Origin: Variovorax sp. J22P240
GTDB lineage: Bacteria; Pseudomonadota; Gammaproteobacteria; Burkholderiales; Burkholderiaceae_C
NCBI RefSeq assembly: GCF_030316855.1
Contig: NZ_JASZYR010000001.1
Span: forward strand, 496,001-560,000
Length of the DNA stretch: 64,000 nucleotides
Reading direction: 5' to 3'
The position numbers and the translations under genes were made by a program. The notes under the pieces were generated by a model, which was given only the letters and a program-made list of their open reading frames with translations, did not search any database and had not been told where the DNA came from. This document shows, piece by piece, positions 1 to 11,345 of the stretch. Within the stretch, counting starts at the first letter, position 1, and the number at the start of each line of letters is the position of its first letter.

Positions 1-66
1 CATCTTCTTCACACGTTGAGGCCCCAAGTGCAAGATTTCGTCAAACTGGAAAGGCAGACAGAGCCC

Positions 67-723
67 ATGACCACCGCCCGTGAAGCACTGCAGCGCCTTC
101 GCGAAGGCAACGAGCGTTTTGCCTCCGAGGTTCACACCGGCGAGCGCTTCCTGCACCGCATGCGGCGCGCCAAGACCAACTTCGAGCAGAGACCCTTCGC
201 GATCATCCTCGGGTGTTCGGATTCGCGCGTGCCCGTCGAGATCGTGTTCGACCAGGATCTCGGCGACCTGTTCGTCATCCGCGTCGCCGGCAACATCGCC
301 GCACCTTCGCAACTGGGCAGCATCGAGTTCGCCGCGGCGGAATTCGGAACGCCCCTGGTCGTGGTGATGGGGCACTCGCACTGCGGCGCCATCCTCGGGA
401 CGCTGGAGCAGTTGCGCCGGCCGACCGAGGCCCGCTCGCCGCACTTGCGATTCATTGCCGATCGAATCCGGCCCGCGGTGGCCGACCTGCTGGCGCCGGA
501 ACTGGGCTACGACCGGGAGACGCTGATCCGGAAAAGCGTTCAGGCGAACGTTCGCCAGTCGGTCGAGCAATTGCGCCACGGTTCGAAGATTCTCGAGCGG
601 CTGATCGAGAAAGGCCAGTTGCACGTCGTCGGCGCCGAGTACTCGCTGGAGACCGGCCGGGTCGAGTTCTTCGACGCGCTGCCCGATCCCGGATCGGTTC
701 CCCAACATTCCCCCAACGATTGA
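67..723 (+). CDS. Beta-class carbonic anhydrase
   Basis: Cytoplasmic zinc enzyme for the reversible hydration of CO2 to bicarbonate. The 218-residue protein shows the beta-class zinc ligands: the CSDSR motif (C50, D52, R54) and H103-x-x-C106 in the MGHSHCGA segment. Length fits the family. An in-frame TTG at 16 would add 17 residues of no family character, so the ATG at 67, preceded by a GGAAAGGCAG-like purine stretch, is preferred. There is no signal peptide. A Bug-type receptor gene follows after 19 bp on the same strand, so the two are probably co-transcribed; a functional link is not evident from the family. Confidence 0.93.
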   Translation: MTTAREALQRLREGNERFASEVHTGERFLHRMRRAKTNFEQRPFAIILGCSDSRVPVEIVFDQDLGDLFVIRVAGNIAAPSQLGSIEFAAAEFGTPLVVVMGHSHCGAILGTLEQLRRPTEARSPHLRFIADRIRPAVADLLAPELGYDRETLIRKSVQANVRQSVEQLRHGSKILERLIEKGQLHVVGAEYSLETGRVEFFDALPDPGSVPQHSPND

Positions 724-742
724 ATTCCAACAGGAGACACAC

Positions 743-1729
743 ATGACTTCCATTCTTCACCGCCGCCGCCTTGGCGCCACCCTGGCCGCCGCGCTTGCGT
801 TGCTGGCCGCCCCTTCGGCTTTTCCGCAAGCCCCTTCCGACAAGGCGGTGCGCATCATCGTGGCCGGGCCGCCCGGCGGCTCGTTGGAGGTCGTCTCGCG
901 CCTCCTGGCCGAAGGCTTGCAGAAGGAGATGGGCAAGCCGGTCATCGTCGAGACCAAACCCGGCGGCGGCGGGGCGGTGGCAGTGAACGACCTGATCCAG
1001 TCGCCGCACGACGGCAACACGATGCTCGTTTCGCTCGACGCGATAGTCAGCGAGATTCCCCACATCGTGAAGCTGCGCTTCGACATGGCCAAGGAGGTCA
1101 AGCCGTTGGCCGAATTGGCGCGCGGCGGGCTCGTGTTGGTGGGCAATCCGTCCGTCCCGGCGAAGAATCTCGCCGAACTCATTGCCTACGTGAAGGCCAA
1201 CCCGGGTAAGGTGAGTTACGCGTCCTATAGTGCCGGCACTGTCTCGCATGTAATGGGACTGCAGCTCAACAAGGCAGCCGGGATCGACATGTCGCACGTC
1301 GGCTACAAGGGCTCGCCCCCGGCACTGGTCGACGTGGTGGGCGGGCACGTGCCGCTGATGTTCGCCGGGATCCCGAACGCGATTCCGCTGATCAAGGGCA
1401 ACAAGATCGTTCCCTACGCCGTGAGCCTGCCTCAGCGTTCGCCGAACCTGCCCAACGTGCCGACATTCACCGAGCTCGGCTATCCGCAACTCGAGGCTCT
1501 CGCCTGGGTGGGCCTGTTCGTCACGCCGGACGTTCCGGCCGCGGCGCAGGCCGGGCTGCGCGACGCGGCGCTGAAGGTGATGGCGCAACCCGCGACGCGC
1601 GAACGCCTGAGGGAGTTCGGCCTCGACGCGGGCCAGCCGCGGACTCCGGATGAGCTGACGAAGTCGCTGCGCTCGGACTACGAGCGCATCGGCGCCATGC
1701 TGAAGTCGATCGATTTCAAGCCTGAGTAA
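743..1729 (+). CDS. Bug/TctC-family periplasmic solute-binding receptor
   Basis: Extracytoplasmic receptor of the tripartite tricarboxylate transporter type; these bind small carboxylates or related ligands in the periplasm. The 328-residue protein has an N-terminal signal sequence (about residues 1-28, ending near SAFPQA), the VRIIVAGPPGGSLE segment that replaces the usual IVPFPPGG motif, and the late NLPNVPTFTELGYP motif typical of Bug proteins. No TctA/TctB partner lies nearby, as is common for orphan Bug receptors in Burkholderiales. It is strikingly similar along its whole length to the receptor at 50804-51799, including shared blocks such as SEIPHIV and AGTVSHV. The ligand cannot be read from sequence. 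Confidence 0.9.
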   Translation: MTSILHRRRLGATLAAALALLAAPSAFPQAPSDKAVRIIVAGPPGGSLEVVSRLLAEGLQKEMGKPVIVETKPGGGGAVAVNDLIQSPHDGNTMLVSLDAIVSEIPHIVKLRFDMAKEVKPLAELARGGLVLVGNPSVPAKNLAELIAYVKANPGKVSYASYSAGTVSHVMGLQLNKAAGIDMSHVGYKGSPPALVDVVGGHVPLMFAGIPNAIPLIKGNKIVPYAVSLPQRSPNLPNVPTFTELGYPQLEALAWVGLFVTPDVPAAAQAGLRDAALKVMAQPATRERLREFGLDAGQPRTPDELTKSLRSDYERIGAMLKSIDFKPE

Positions 1730-1732
1730 ATC

Positions 1733-3007
1733 ATGGACACGGTGCGCCGCAAGGCGTTGAAATTCGCCATCGCGGCCATCGGCGCCGCGATGGCCGCTCC
1801 GGGCTTCGCACAGCCTGCGGGCCCGATTCGCCTGGCGCTCATCGAGAGCATGAGCGGCCCCTTCGCCAACACCGGCGAGGCGGTGTTCCGCAATCTGCTG
1901 TGGGCGGTGGAGCGCGTCAATGCGCGCGGTGGGGTCAAGCTGCCGGGCGGCGCTCGCTTTCTGCAGCTGGACCGCTACGACAGCAAGGGGCAGAACGAGG
2001 AAGCGCTGTCCGCCTTGCGCGCGGCGATGGACGACGGCGCGCGCATCGTGCTGCAGGGCAACTCGTCGGCCACGGCGGCCGCGCTGATCGATGCGATCGA
2101 GAAGAACAACGAGCGCGATCCGGCCCGGCGGGTGCTCTTCCTCAACTACTCGGCGGTCGATCCGGCGCTCACCAACGAGCGCTGCAGCTTCTGGCACTTC
2201 CGCTTCGATGCGCACGCCGACATGCGCGTCACCGCGCTGATGGATGTCCTGAAGGACGACAAGGCGCTCCAACGCGTCTACCTGTTCGGCCAGGACTACA
2301 GCTTCGGACAGGCGGTGTTGCGTGAGTCCAGACGGCAGCTCGGCGTGCTGCGCCCGGACGTGAAGATCGTGGGCGACGAGTTGCACCCGATGGGGCGGGT
2401 CAAGGATTTCGCGCCCTATGCGAGCAAGATCCTTGCGAGTGGCGCGCAGGCGGTCATCACCGGCAACTGGGGCAACGATCTCACCTTGCTCGTGAAGGCG
2501 GCGCGAGAAGCCGGTTTCAACGGCACCTTCTACACCTTCTACGGCAACGCCCTCGGTGCGCCGGCGGCCATCGGCGACGCCGGCATCGGGCGCGTGATCG
2601 CGGTGGCCGACTGGCTGCCGAACGTGCAGACGCCGCAGTCCGAGGCCTTCTACCGGTCTTTCCGCGAGCGCTTTCCGAAAGCCGCCGACGACTACGTCCA
2701 CATGCGCATGCAACTGATGATCGAGGCGCTGGCGCAGGCGATCGAGCGCGCGGGGAGCGTTGATACCGTGGCCGTGGCGCGCGCGCTCGAGAAGGCCAAC
2801 GTCACGCTGTCGGGTCAGAGCGGCCACATGCGCGCTGCTGACCATCAGTTCCAGCAGAGCCTCGTCGTCGGCGTCATGGACAAGCAGGGCACGCCCGGCG
2901 TGAAGTTCGACGTCGAAGGCTCCGGCTACGGCTTCCGCGTCGTGAAGACGATCCCGGCCAGCCGCGCAGAAATGCCCACCAGCTGCAGGATGAGCCGTCC
3001 GGACTGA
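1733..3007 (+). CDS. LivK-like branched-chain amino acid ABC transporter substrate-binding protein
   Basis: Periplasmic type I binding protein (Peripla_BP_6 family, 424 residues). An N-terminal signal peptide of about 27 residues ends at GFAQ. The opening IRLALIESMSGPFANTGE is the usual first strand and ligand loop of LivK-type proteins, and the protein ends in a TSCRM motif often seen in this family. It begins 3 bp after the stop of the upstream Bug gene, so both receptors are co-transcribed. No ABC permease or ATPase gene accompanies it, so it must use distant components or act as an orphan receptor. The substrate is unknown; amino acids, urea, amides and aromatic acids are all used within the family. 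Confidence 0.85.
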   Translation: MDTVRRKALKFAIAAIGAAMAAPGFAQPAGPIRLALIESMSGPFANTGEAVFRNLLWAVERVNARGGVKLPGGARFLQLDRYDSKGQNEEALSALRAAMDDGARIVLQGNSSATAAALIDAIEKNNERDPARRVLFLNYSAVDPALTNERCSFWHFRFDAHADMRVTALMDVLKDDKALQRVYLFGQDYSFGQAVLRESRRQLGVLRPDVKIVGDELHPMGRVKDFAPYASKILASGAQAVITGNWGNDLTLLVKAAREAGFNGTFYTFYGNALGAPAAIGDAGIGRVIAVADWLPNVQTPQSEAFYRSFRERFPKAADDYVHMRMQLMIEALAQAIERAGSVDTVAVARALEKANVTLSGQSGHMRAADHQFQQSLVVGVMDKQGTPGVKFDVEGSGYGFRVVKTIPASRAEMPTSCRMSRPD

Positions 3008-3106
3008 CGCCGCGAAAAGAGCAACCGGCTCCCTTGCGGAGCCTGGATCAAGTGACGAAGATGCGTCGAATCCCCCCGCCGGCACGGGGCTCGAGGAGAC
3101 CATCTC

Positions 3107-5874
<2,768 letters not shown>

Positions 5875-5878
<4 letters not shown>

Positions 5879-7365
5879 TCGCCGTGCCCGAGTCACGCTA
5901 TCCGGTGCTCTACCAGATCAACACGCGGGTCTGGCTGATCGCGTTGTCGCGTTCGCTCGGGCGTCGGGCGACGCTGGACGACATCGCCGACGCCGAACTG
6001 GATCGACTGGCGGAGATGGGTTTCGACTGGATCTGGCTGCTGAGCGTCTGGCAGACGGGGGAGGCCGCGCAACGCATCTCGCGCAGCAATCCGTCGTGGC
6101 GGCGCGAATTCGAGCACACGCTGCCCGACTTGCAGGAAGAGGACATCGCGGGCTCGGGCTTCGCGATCACCGGCTACCGCGTGCACGACGACCTGGGTGG
6201 CGATGCGGCATTGGCGCGATTGCGCGCGCGCATGCGCGAACGAGGGCTGTGCCTGATGCTCGACTTCGTGCCGAACCACATGGCGCCCGACCATCCGTGG
6301 ACGGACGCGCACCCTGACTATTTCGTGCACGGCACGGAAGCCGATCTGGCGCGTTCGCCCCAGAACTACGGCCGCGTGAAGACGAAGAACGGATCGCTGC
6401 TGATCGCCTACGGCCGTGACCCGTATTTCGACGGCTGGCCCGACACGCTGCAACTCGACTACGGCAACCCTGCGTTGCAGGCCGCGATGATCGGCGAGCT
6501 GGTACGCATCGCCGGCCAGTGCGACGGCGTGCGTTGCGACATGGCCATGCTCGTGCTGCCCGAAGTGTTCGAGCGCACCTGGGGCATCCGGGCTGAACCG
6601 TTCTGGCCGAATGCGATCGGCACGGTGCGGCGCACGCATCCCGCGTTCCTGCTCATGGCCGAGGTCTACTGGGACATGGAATGGACCCTGCAGCAGCAGG
6701 GCTTTGACTACACCTACGACAAGCGCCTGTACGACCGCCTGCACGAGCAGCGCGCGCGCCCCGTGCGCGAACATTTGTGCGCCGACATGGCCTATCAGGA
6801 CAGGCTGGCGCGCTTTCTGGAGAACCACGACGAGCCGCGCGCGGCATCCACCTTCACGCCCGACATCCACGCCGCCGCCGCGGTGCTGACTTTCCTTTCG
6901 CCCGGGCTGCGCTTCTTCCACCAGGGGCAGTTCGAGGGGCGGCGAATCCGGATCTCGCCGCACCTGATCCGCGCGCCGGATGAAGCCGTGGACGCCGCGC
7001 TCCAGCAGTTCTACGAGCGGCTGCTCGCCGTGCTGCGCCTGCCGATCGTGCGCAACGGCAGTTGGTCCCTGCTGGGCTGCGCGCCGGCATGGGTCGACAA
7101 CCCCACGGCGGACAACTTCATCGCTTTCCGTTGGGAAGACGCCGCGCAGCAACGGTTGCTCGTGGCCGTGAACTGTTCACCGCAGCAGTCCCAATGCTAC
7201 GTGCACTTGCCCTTCTCGCAGATGGCGGGGCGCAGCTTGCGGCTACGGGATCTGCTCGGCCCGGCGGTCTACGACCGGGCTGGTGATGATTTGTTGGCCC
7301 GTGGCCTGTTCCTGGACATGCCGCCGTGGGGCCAACACGTCTTCGACGTGCAATGGATGGCCTGA
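5875..7365 (+). CDS. Alpha-amylase family (GH13) glycosidase or glycosyltransferase
   Basis: TIM-barrel enzyme of 496 residues acting on alpha-glucosides. The four GH13 conserved regions are visible: DFVPNH (region I), DGVRCD with the nucleophile D222 (region II), AEVYWDME with acid/base E263 (region III) and ENHDE with the stabilising D319 (region IV). No signal peptide, so cytoplasmic. The start is taken as the GTG at 5875, which overlaps the TGA of the GH63-like gene (GTGA); the next in-frame GTG is at 5884. Coupling to a glucosidase suggests a shared alpha-glucan or disaccharide substrate. Which GH13 subfamily it belongs to (hydrolase, phosphorylase or transglycosylase) cannot be decided here. 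Confidence 0.88.
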
Positions 7366-7372
7366 TCGCGGC

Positions 7373-7651
7373 TCAGGCGCCGGCCATGTGCTCCATCGCC
7401 TCGAAATCCCGCGTTTCCAGCAGCACGGGGTGATGCGGCGCCTCGTGATGGCGCTCCAGAGCGCAGGTGTCGATGATCGCGGCGTTCGCCTTGTAGGCCT
7501 CCACCAGGGTGTCGCCGCCGCCGTCAGCACCGAACAGGTCGCGCAGCGGATCTTCCGCGATCTCGGCGACGACTCGCTCGCCGCCCGGGCCTTCAGGGTA
7601 GATCGCGAACCGCACCGTAGCCGTGTCGAAACAGTAGATTGCTTCGCTCAT
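7373..7651 (-). CDS. Small DUF1488-like protein
   Basis: A 92-residue soluble protein. The pattern VRFAIY near the N-terminus, then L-RDLFGADG and a helix ending YKANAAIIDTCALERH resembles the DUF1488 family of small uncharacterised proteobacterial proteins. The ATG at 7651 is chosen because a GGAGGCAAGGA ribosome-binding site lies directly upstream; an upstream in-frame start would add 23 residues without support. It lies 144 bp downstream of the PHA synthase gene on the same strand and converges with the GH13 gene only 7 bp away. No function is known. Confidence 0.55.
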   Translation of the reverse strand: MSEAIYCFDTATVRFAIYPEGPGGERVVAEIAEDPLRDLFGADGGGDTLVEAYKANAAIIDTCALERHHEAPHHPVLLETRDFEAMEHMAGA

Positions 7652-7795
7652 TTCCTTGCCTCCACGATCAGCGCAGGCACGCCAAGCGGATGCATTGCCA
7701 TGCCATTGCATGCCACCCAATGATCCGCGCCGGCGCCCCGGACGTCCAATGAAAAAGTGTTTCCTCTTCAGTCAGTGCGGGCACTTTTCTTCGCG

Positions 7796-9577
7796 TTACG
7801 TCTCCAGCACGTATTCCCCGGGTGCGGAGCAAAGCGGGCGATGGAAACGCGAGCCGGATTTGGCGGGTGCGGCCACCTGGGTTCCCGAGCGCTTCTGCAT
7901 CCACGCGCGCCAGTGCGGCCACCAACTGCCTTCCTGACGCACCGCGGTTCGCGCCCATTCATCCGGGTCGGCGTGGCGGCTTGGCGCGGTCGAAAAGAAG
8001 GCCTTGGGCGCCCCCGGCGGGTTGATCAGACTTTGCAGGTGGCCGGCGTTGGCGAGCACGAAGGTCGAATCCTCGCCGAACAATCGCGCCGTGCCATAGC
8101 AGCTCTTCCATGGCGTGATGTGGTCGGTGATGCCGCCGATCACGTAGGCGCCGATGTCCACCTTCGACAGATCGATCGGCACGCCCCGGATGGTCATGGC
8201 GCCCGGGTGGACGTACGGGTTCTTTTCCATGATGTCCAGCAGGTCGGAATGGAAGCGCGCCGGCAGCCGTGTGGTGTCCGCGTTCCAGGCCAGGATGTCG
8301 AAGGCCGGCGGCTTGTTGCCCAGCAGGTAGTTGTTGACCCAGTAGTTCCAGATCAGGTCGTTGGGCCGCAGCCAGGCGAACATGCTCGCCATCTCGGAAC
8401 CTTCCACCACCCCCTTGCTGCGCGAGCGGGCGCGCGCCGCGCGCACGGCTGCGGGTGCATTGAAGAGGCCCAATGTGGTGTCGGTCATCGCGCGGGCGCC
8501 GTCGAGCACGCACACGGCCCATGAGACGTTCGCCACCTTGCGGTCGCCAATGGCCGCGAGCCACCCGAGGTACGCCGCCAGCGTCATGCCGCCCGAGCAG
8601 GAGCCCCACATGTTCACGTCGGGGCTGCGGGTGATCCTGCGCGCGACATCGACCGCCTGGTCCACCGCCATCGCGTAGTGCTCGACGCCCCAGTCGCGGT
8701 GCTCGGCCGTGGGATTGCGCCAGCTCACCATGAACATCTGCACGCCGCTGTCCACCGCCCATTTCACGAGGCTCTTTTCCGGCGCGAGATCGACGGCGTA
8801 GAACTTGTTGACCTGCGGCGGCACCATGACCAGCGGGCGTTGGTACACCTTCGGCGTGGTGGGCGTGTACTGGATCAGCTCGAAGGTTTCGCAGCGATAG
8901 ACGACCTGGCCGGGCGAGGTCGCCATGTTCTCGCCAATCTTGAACGGCGTGCTGTCCACCTGCATCGGCATCATGTGGTTGTGCCGCATGTCGTGGACGA
9001 GGTTCTTGAGGCCGCTCACCACGCTGCCGCCGCCGGTGTCGACGATCTTGCGCACCGCGGCGGGGTTGCCAGCCAGCCAGTTGCTCGGCGCCAGCGCATC
9101 GGTCACCAGCGCTGTGAGGAATTGCGCCTGGCCCTTCTCACGGTCTCCCAGCCTGGAGTCCGCGATCAGGCTGTTGAATTCGTTGTGCGTGAGCAGGTAG
9201 TTCTGCATCAGACGCTTGTAGAGAAAGTTGCCCTGCCACGCCGGATCGGCAAAGCGCCGGTCTTTCGGGTCCGGCGCCAGCTCGGAGCGCCCCTGCACGA
9301 TCTGGCCCAGCGACTTGGCATACCGGGCGAGCGACCCGACCGTGGCGCCCGGAGACACCGTTGCCAGCTTGAGCAACGATTGCGTGGCTTTCGCGAAGTC
9401 GGCAGGCCGCAGCCCGATGAGCGGGTTCGGTGCCAGGGTGTTCTCGCTCGCCCGCTCGATCAACTCGGTGAGTTCGTTGACCACCGTCATGGGATCGGCG
9501 GCGGAGCGCCTGCGCTTCGACGCCGAAGCGGTCTTGTTCAGGGTGACCGTCTCGGCGGCCGATGATTTCGTCGTCAT
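7796..9577 (-). CDS. phaC: Class I polyhydroxyalkanoate synthase
   Basis: Polymerises (R)-3-hydroxyacyl-CoA into PHA at the surface of storage granules. At 593 residues it matches class I synthases. It has the alpha/beta-hydrolase core with the lipase-like box GSCSGG, whose cysteine is C327, plus the downstream aspartate in GGITDHITPW and the histidine in NAGHLQS that complete the catalytic triad. The N-terminal half carries the synthase segment around NPTAEHRDWG. It is the last large gene of the minus-strand operon that begins with the biotin carrier at 16255, behind a MaoC hydratase and a PHA depolymerase. No phaA or phaB is in the window, so monomers are likely supplied by MaoC or by genes elsewhere. 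Confidence 0.96.
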   Translation of the reverse strand: MTTKSSAAETVTLNKTASASKRRRSAADPMTVVNELTELIERASENTLAPNPLIGLRPADFAKATQSLLKLATVSPGATVGSLARYAKSLGQIVQGRSELAPDPKDRRFADPAWQGNFLYKRLMQNYLLTHNEFNSLIADSRLGDREKGQAQFLTALVTDALAPSNWLAGNPAAVRKIVDTGGGSVVSGLKNLVHDMRHNHMMPMQVDSTPFKIGENMATSPGQVVYRCETFELIQYTPTTPKVYQRPLVMVPPQVNKFYAVDLAPEKSLVKWAVDSGVQMFMVSWRNPTAEHRDWGVEHYAMAVDQAVDVARRITRSPDVNMWGSCSGGMTLAAYLGWLAAIGDRKVANVSWAVCVLDGARAMTDTTLGLFNAPAAVRAARARSRSKGVVEGSEMASMFAWLRPNDLIWNYWVNNYLLGNKPPAFDILAWNADTTRLPARFHSDLLDIMEKNPYVHPGAMTIRGVPIDLSKVDIGAYVIGGITDHITPWKSCYGTARLFGEDSTFVLANAGHLQSLINPPGAPKAFFSTAPSRHADPDEWARTAVRQEGSWWPHWRAWMQKRSGTQVAAPAKSGSRFHRPLCSAPGEYVLET

Positions 9578-9608
9578 GTTTGTCTCCTCGTCTCTCGAAG
9601 GTCCGGGG

Positions 9609-10073
9609 TCAGGCGATCAGCATCGCCGTGGCATTCGCTACCAGGGCTGGCTTGTCCTCGCCCTCGATCTCCACGGTGTTCTCCGTGGTGAGCAGGTGGC
9701 GGCCGTTGCCCTTGTCCTCCAGCGAGACCACGCTGATGTGGTTGCGAACTCGCTTGCCCGCGCGCACCGGCGCCAGGAAGCGGATTCTGTCCAGGCCGCA
9801 GTTCACCGCCTGCTTGAGATGCATGCGCGAGATCAGCACGTCGAAGACTGTCGGCGCCAGCAGCGACAGGGTCAGGAATCCGTGGGCGACGGTGCCGCCG
9901 AAGGGGCTGTCCTTCGCGGCGCGCTCCACGTCCACGTGGATCCATTGCGCGTCGTTCGTGCAGTGGGCGAATTCGTCGATGCGAGCCTGGTCGAGGGTGA
10001 TCCACGATGAGGAGCCGATGCGTTGGCCCGCAAGGCCGGCGAGCGTTTGAAAGGTGATGTCAGGGGTGTTCAT
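9609..10073 (-). CDS. MaoC-like (R)-specific enoyl-CoA hydratase
   Basis: Hotdog-fold hydratase of 154 residues. The hydratase-2 signature is present in the stretch D41-AQWI-H46, followed by DSPFGGTVAHGFL, the usual active-site segment. Such enzymes convert trans-2-enoyl-CoA to (R)-3-hydroxyacyl-CoA, and PhaJ-type members feed PHA synthase. The location directly upstream of phaC (31 bp) and downstream of a PHA depolymerase supports that role. Members of the family also act in other CoA pathways, so a strict phaJ label is not given. Confidence 0.88.
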   Translation of the reverse strand: MNTPDITFQTLAGLAGQRIGSSSWITLDQARIDEFAHCTNDAQWIHVDVERAAKDSPFGGTVAHGFLTLSLLAPTVFDVLISRMHLKQAVNCGLDRIRFLAPVRAGKRVRNHISVVSLEDKGNGRHLLTTENTVEIEGEDKPALVANATAMLIA

Positions 10074-10120
10074 GGAATGCAGGATTCAGGAAGGAAGGGG
10101 CCTTGGCGCCCCCGATGGGA

Positions 10121-10957
10121 TCAGGGCTTGTCCAGGAATTCGCGGATGGCCGCGACCGACTCGTCGGCTCGGGTCATCAGGAACATGTGCCCGCAATCGA
10201 AGACCTTGAGTTCCGATTTGCGGATCAGCCGGTGCATCAGGCGCGCATTGGCGAGCGGCACCAGCGGGTCGTCGGCGCCCGCCATCAGCAGCGTGGGCTG
10301 GCGCAGCGCCGGCAGCCAGTGGATGCTGGTCCAGCCCGTAGCGGCCAGCAACTGCAGGTAGTAGCCCAGTCGCGACTTGTATTTGACGTGGCGGAACATT
10401 TCGGTCGCGAGTGCCGGGTTCCTTCGGAAATCGCCGCCGTAGATGTCGCCGCCGATGGTGCGCGCGTACTCGGCGTTCATGTAGCGCTTGGGCGTCGCCA
10501 TCTTCCACAGAACGCTCGGGCTGGAGGGGATCATCACCACGCCCGGTGCCGTCGCGCAGAGGATGAGCCGGCGGCAGCGCTGGCTGCAGGTGCAGGCAAA
10601 CGCCTGCGCTGCCGCGCCGCCCCAGGAAACGCCCAGAACGTCGACCTCGTCGATGCCGAAGCGGTCCAGGATGCGTGCGGCCAGCCGCGCGATACCGCCA
10701 AGGCGGTAGGGCCAGCGCGGCAGTTCCGACTGGCCGACACCCGGGATGTCGAAGACGACGATCTCGCGCTCGGGCATCTTCTCCGCCAGCGGCGCCAGCA
10801 GCTCGATGTTGCCGCCGATGCCGTTGAACAGCAGCAGGGGCACGCCCTGGCCGTCGCCGGCTTGATGGCCGACGCGCACCATCCTGGGGTCGTCGTCCGT
10901 GCCGAGATTCATCATCTCGATGACCAACGGGCCTCGCGTTCGTGTGGCTGCCGTCAT
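10121..10957 (-). CDS. phaZ: Intracellular PHA depolymerase, medium-chain-length type
   Basis: Alpha/beta hydrolase of 278 residues that mobilises stored PHA. The lipase box GVSWGG carries nucleophile S111. The segments LILCATAPG, PKRYMNAEY, IYGGDFRRNP and GWTSIHWLPALRQPTLLMAG closely follow the mcl-PHA depolymerases known from pseudomonads. The triad is completed by an aspartate in GADDPLVPL and H257 in CGHMFLMTR. The start is the ATG at 10957, whose ATGA overlaps the stop of the crotonase remnant upstream. An mcl-type depolymerase paired with a class I (short-chain) synthase is somewhat unexpected. Confidence 0.88.
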   Translation of the reverse strand: MTAATRTRGPLVIEMMNLGTDDDPRMVRVGHQAGDGQGVPLLLFNGIGGNIELLAPLAEKMPEREIVVFDIPGVGQSELPRWPYRLGGIARLAARILDRFGIDEVDVLGVSWGGAAAQAFACTCSQRCRRLILCATAPGVVMIPSSPSVLWKMATPKRYMNAEYARTIGGDIYGGDFRRNPALATEMFRHVKYKSRLGYYLQLLAATGWTSIHWLPALRQPTLLMAGADDPLVPLANARLMHRLIRKSELKVFDCGHMFLMTRADESVAAIREFLDKP

Positions 10958-11345
10958 GAGAATTCCGGCTTCCGCTCGCCGGCCCACGCCTGGATTCCTT
11001 CCGCGGCGGCGGCGGTGCCATCCATCGGATTGCGCAGTGCGCACGACAGCGCCATGGCCGACGGCAGGTCCAGATCGCTGCTCTGGAGAATGAGTTGCTT
11101 GGCCGCGCTCACATCCTCACCTCAGGCGGGGAAAAGATGGCGCTGTCCGAGGCCCCGAAGGTCGAGCCCGCGCCAGTGACGATGAGCACGCTGAGATCCG
11201 GCCTGTCTTGCAGGCTGGTCAGGCAGTCCTCCAGCTCATCCGCCATCGTCGCGTTGATCGCGTTCCGCTGGTCGGGCCGCTTCATCGTCAGCACAGCGAT
11301 GTGCGGATGCACATCGGTGACCTCGATCGTCGTCCAGGCTTTCAA
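10954..11345 (-). pseudogene. Enoyl-CoA hydratase/isomerase (crotonase) remnant with internal deletion and frameshift
   Basis: Two crotonase pieces lie back to back in different frames. The first (TTG at 11345, stop at 11109) gives a normal N-terminus with the strand IAVLTMKRPDQRNAINATM and VLIVTGAGSTFGASDSAIF, then breaks off after 78 residues. The second, readable from a GTG at 11112 to a stop at 10954, gives 52 residues that look like a crotonase C-terminus: SAAKQLI, a DLPSAMAL helix, then AAEGIQAWAGERKPEFS. The central 130-odd residues of a usual 260-residue enzyme, including the second oxyanion-hole and catalytic segments, are missing. The TTGA overlap with the gene upstream and the ATGA overlap with phaZ show it was once an intact operon member. 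Confidence 0.8.

Noticed and set aside
3072..3089. Third copy of the C-run/G-run inverted repeat upstream of the GH63-like gene
   Set aside because: Arms are CCCCCC and only GGGG, spacing differs and CAAT is absent; likely chance in GC-rich DNA.
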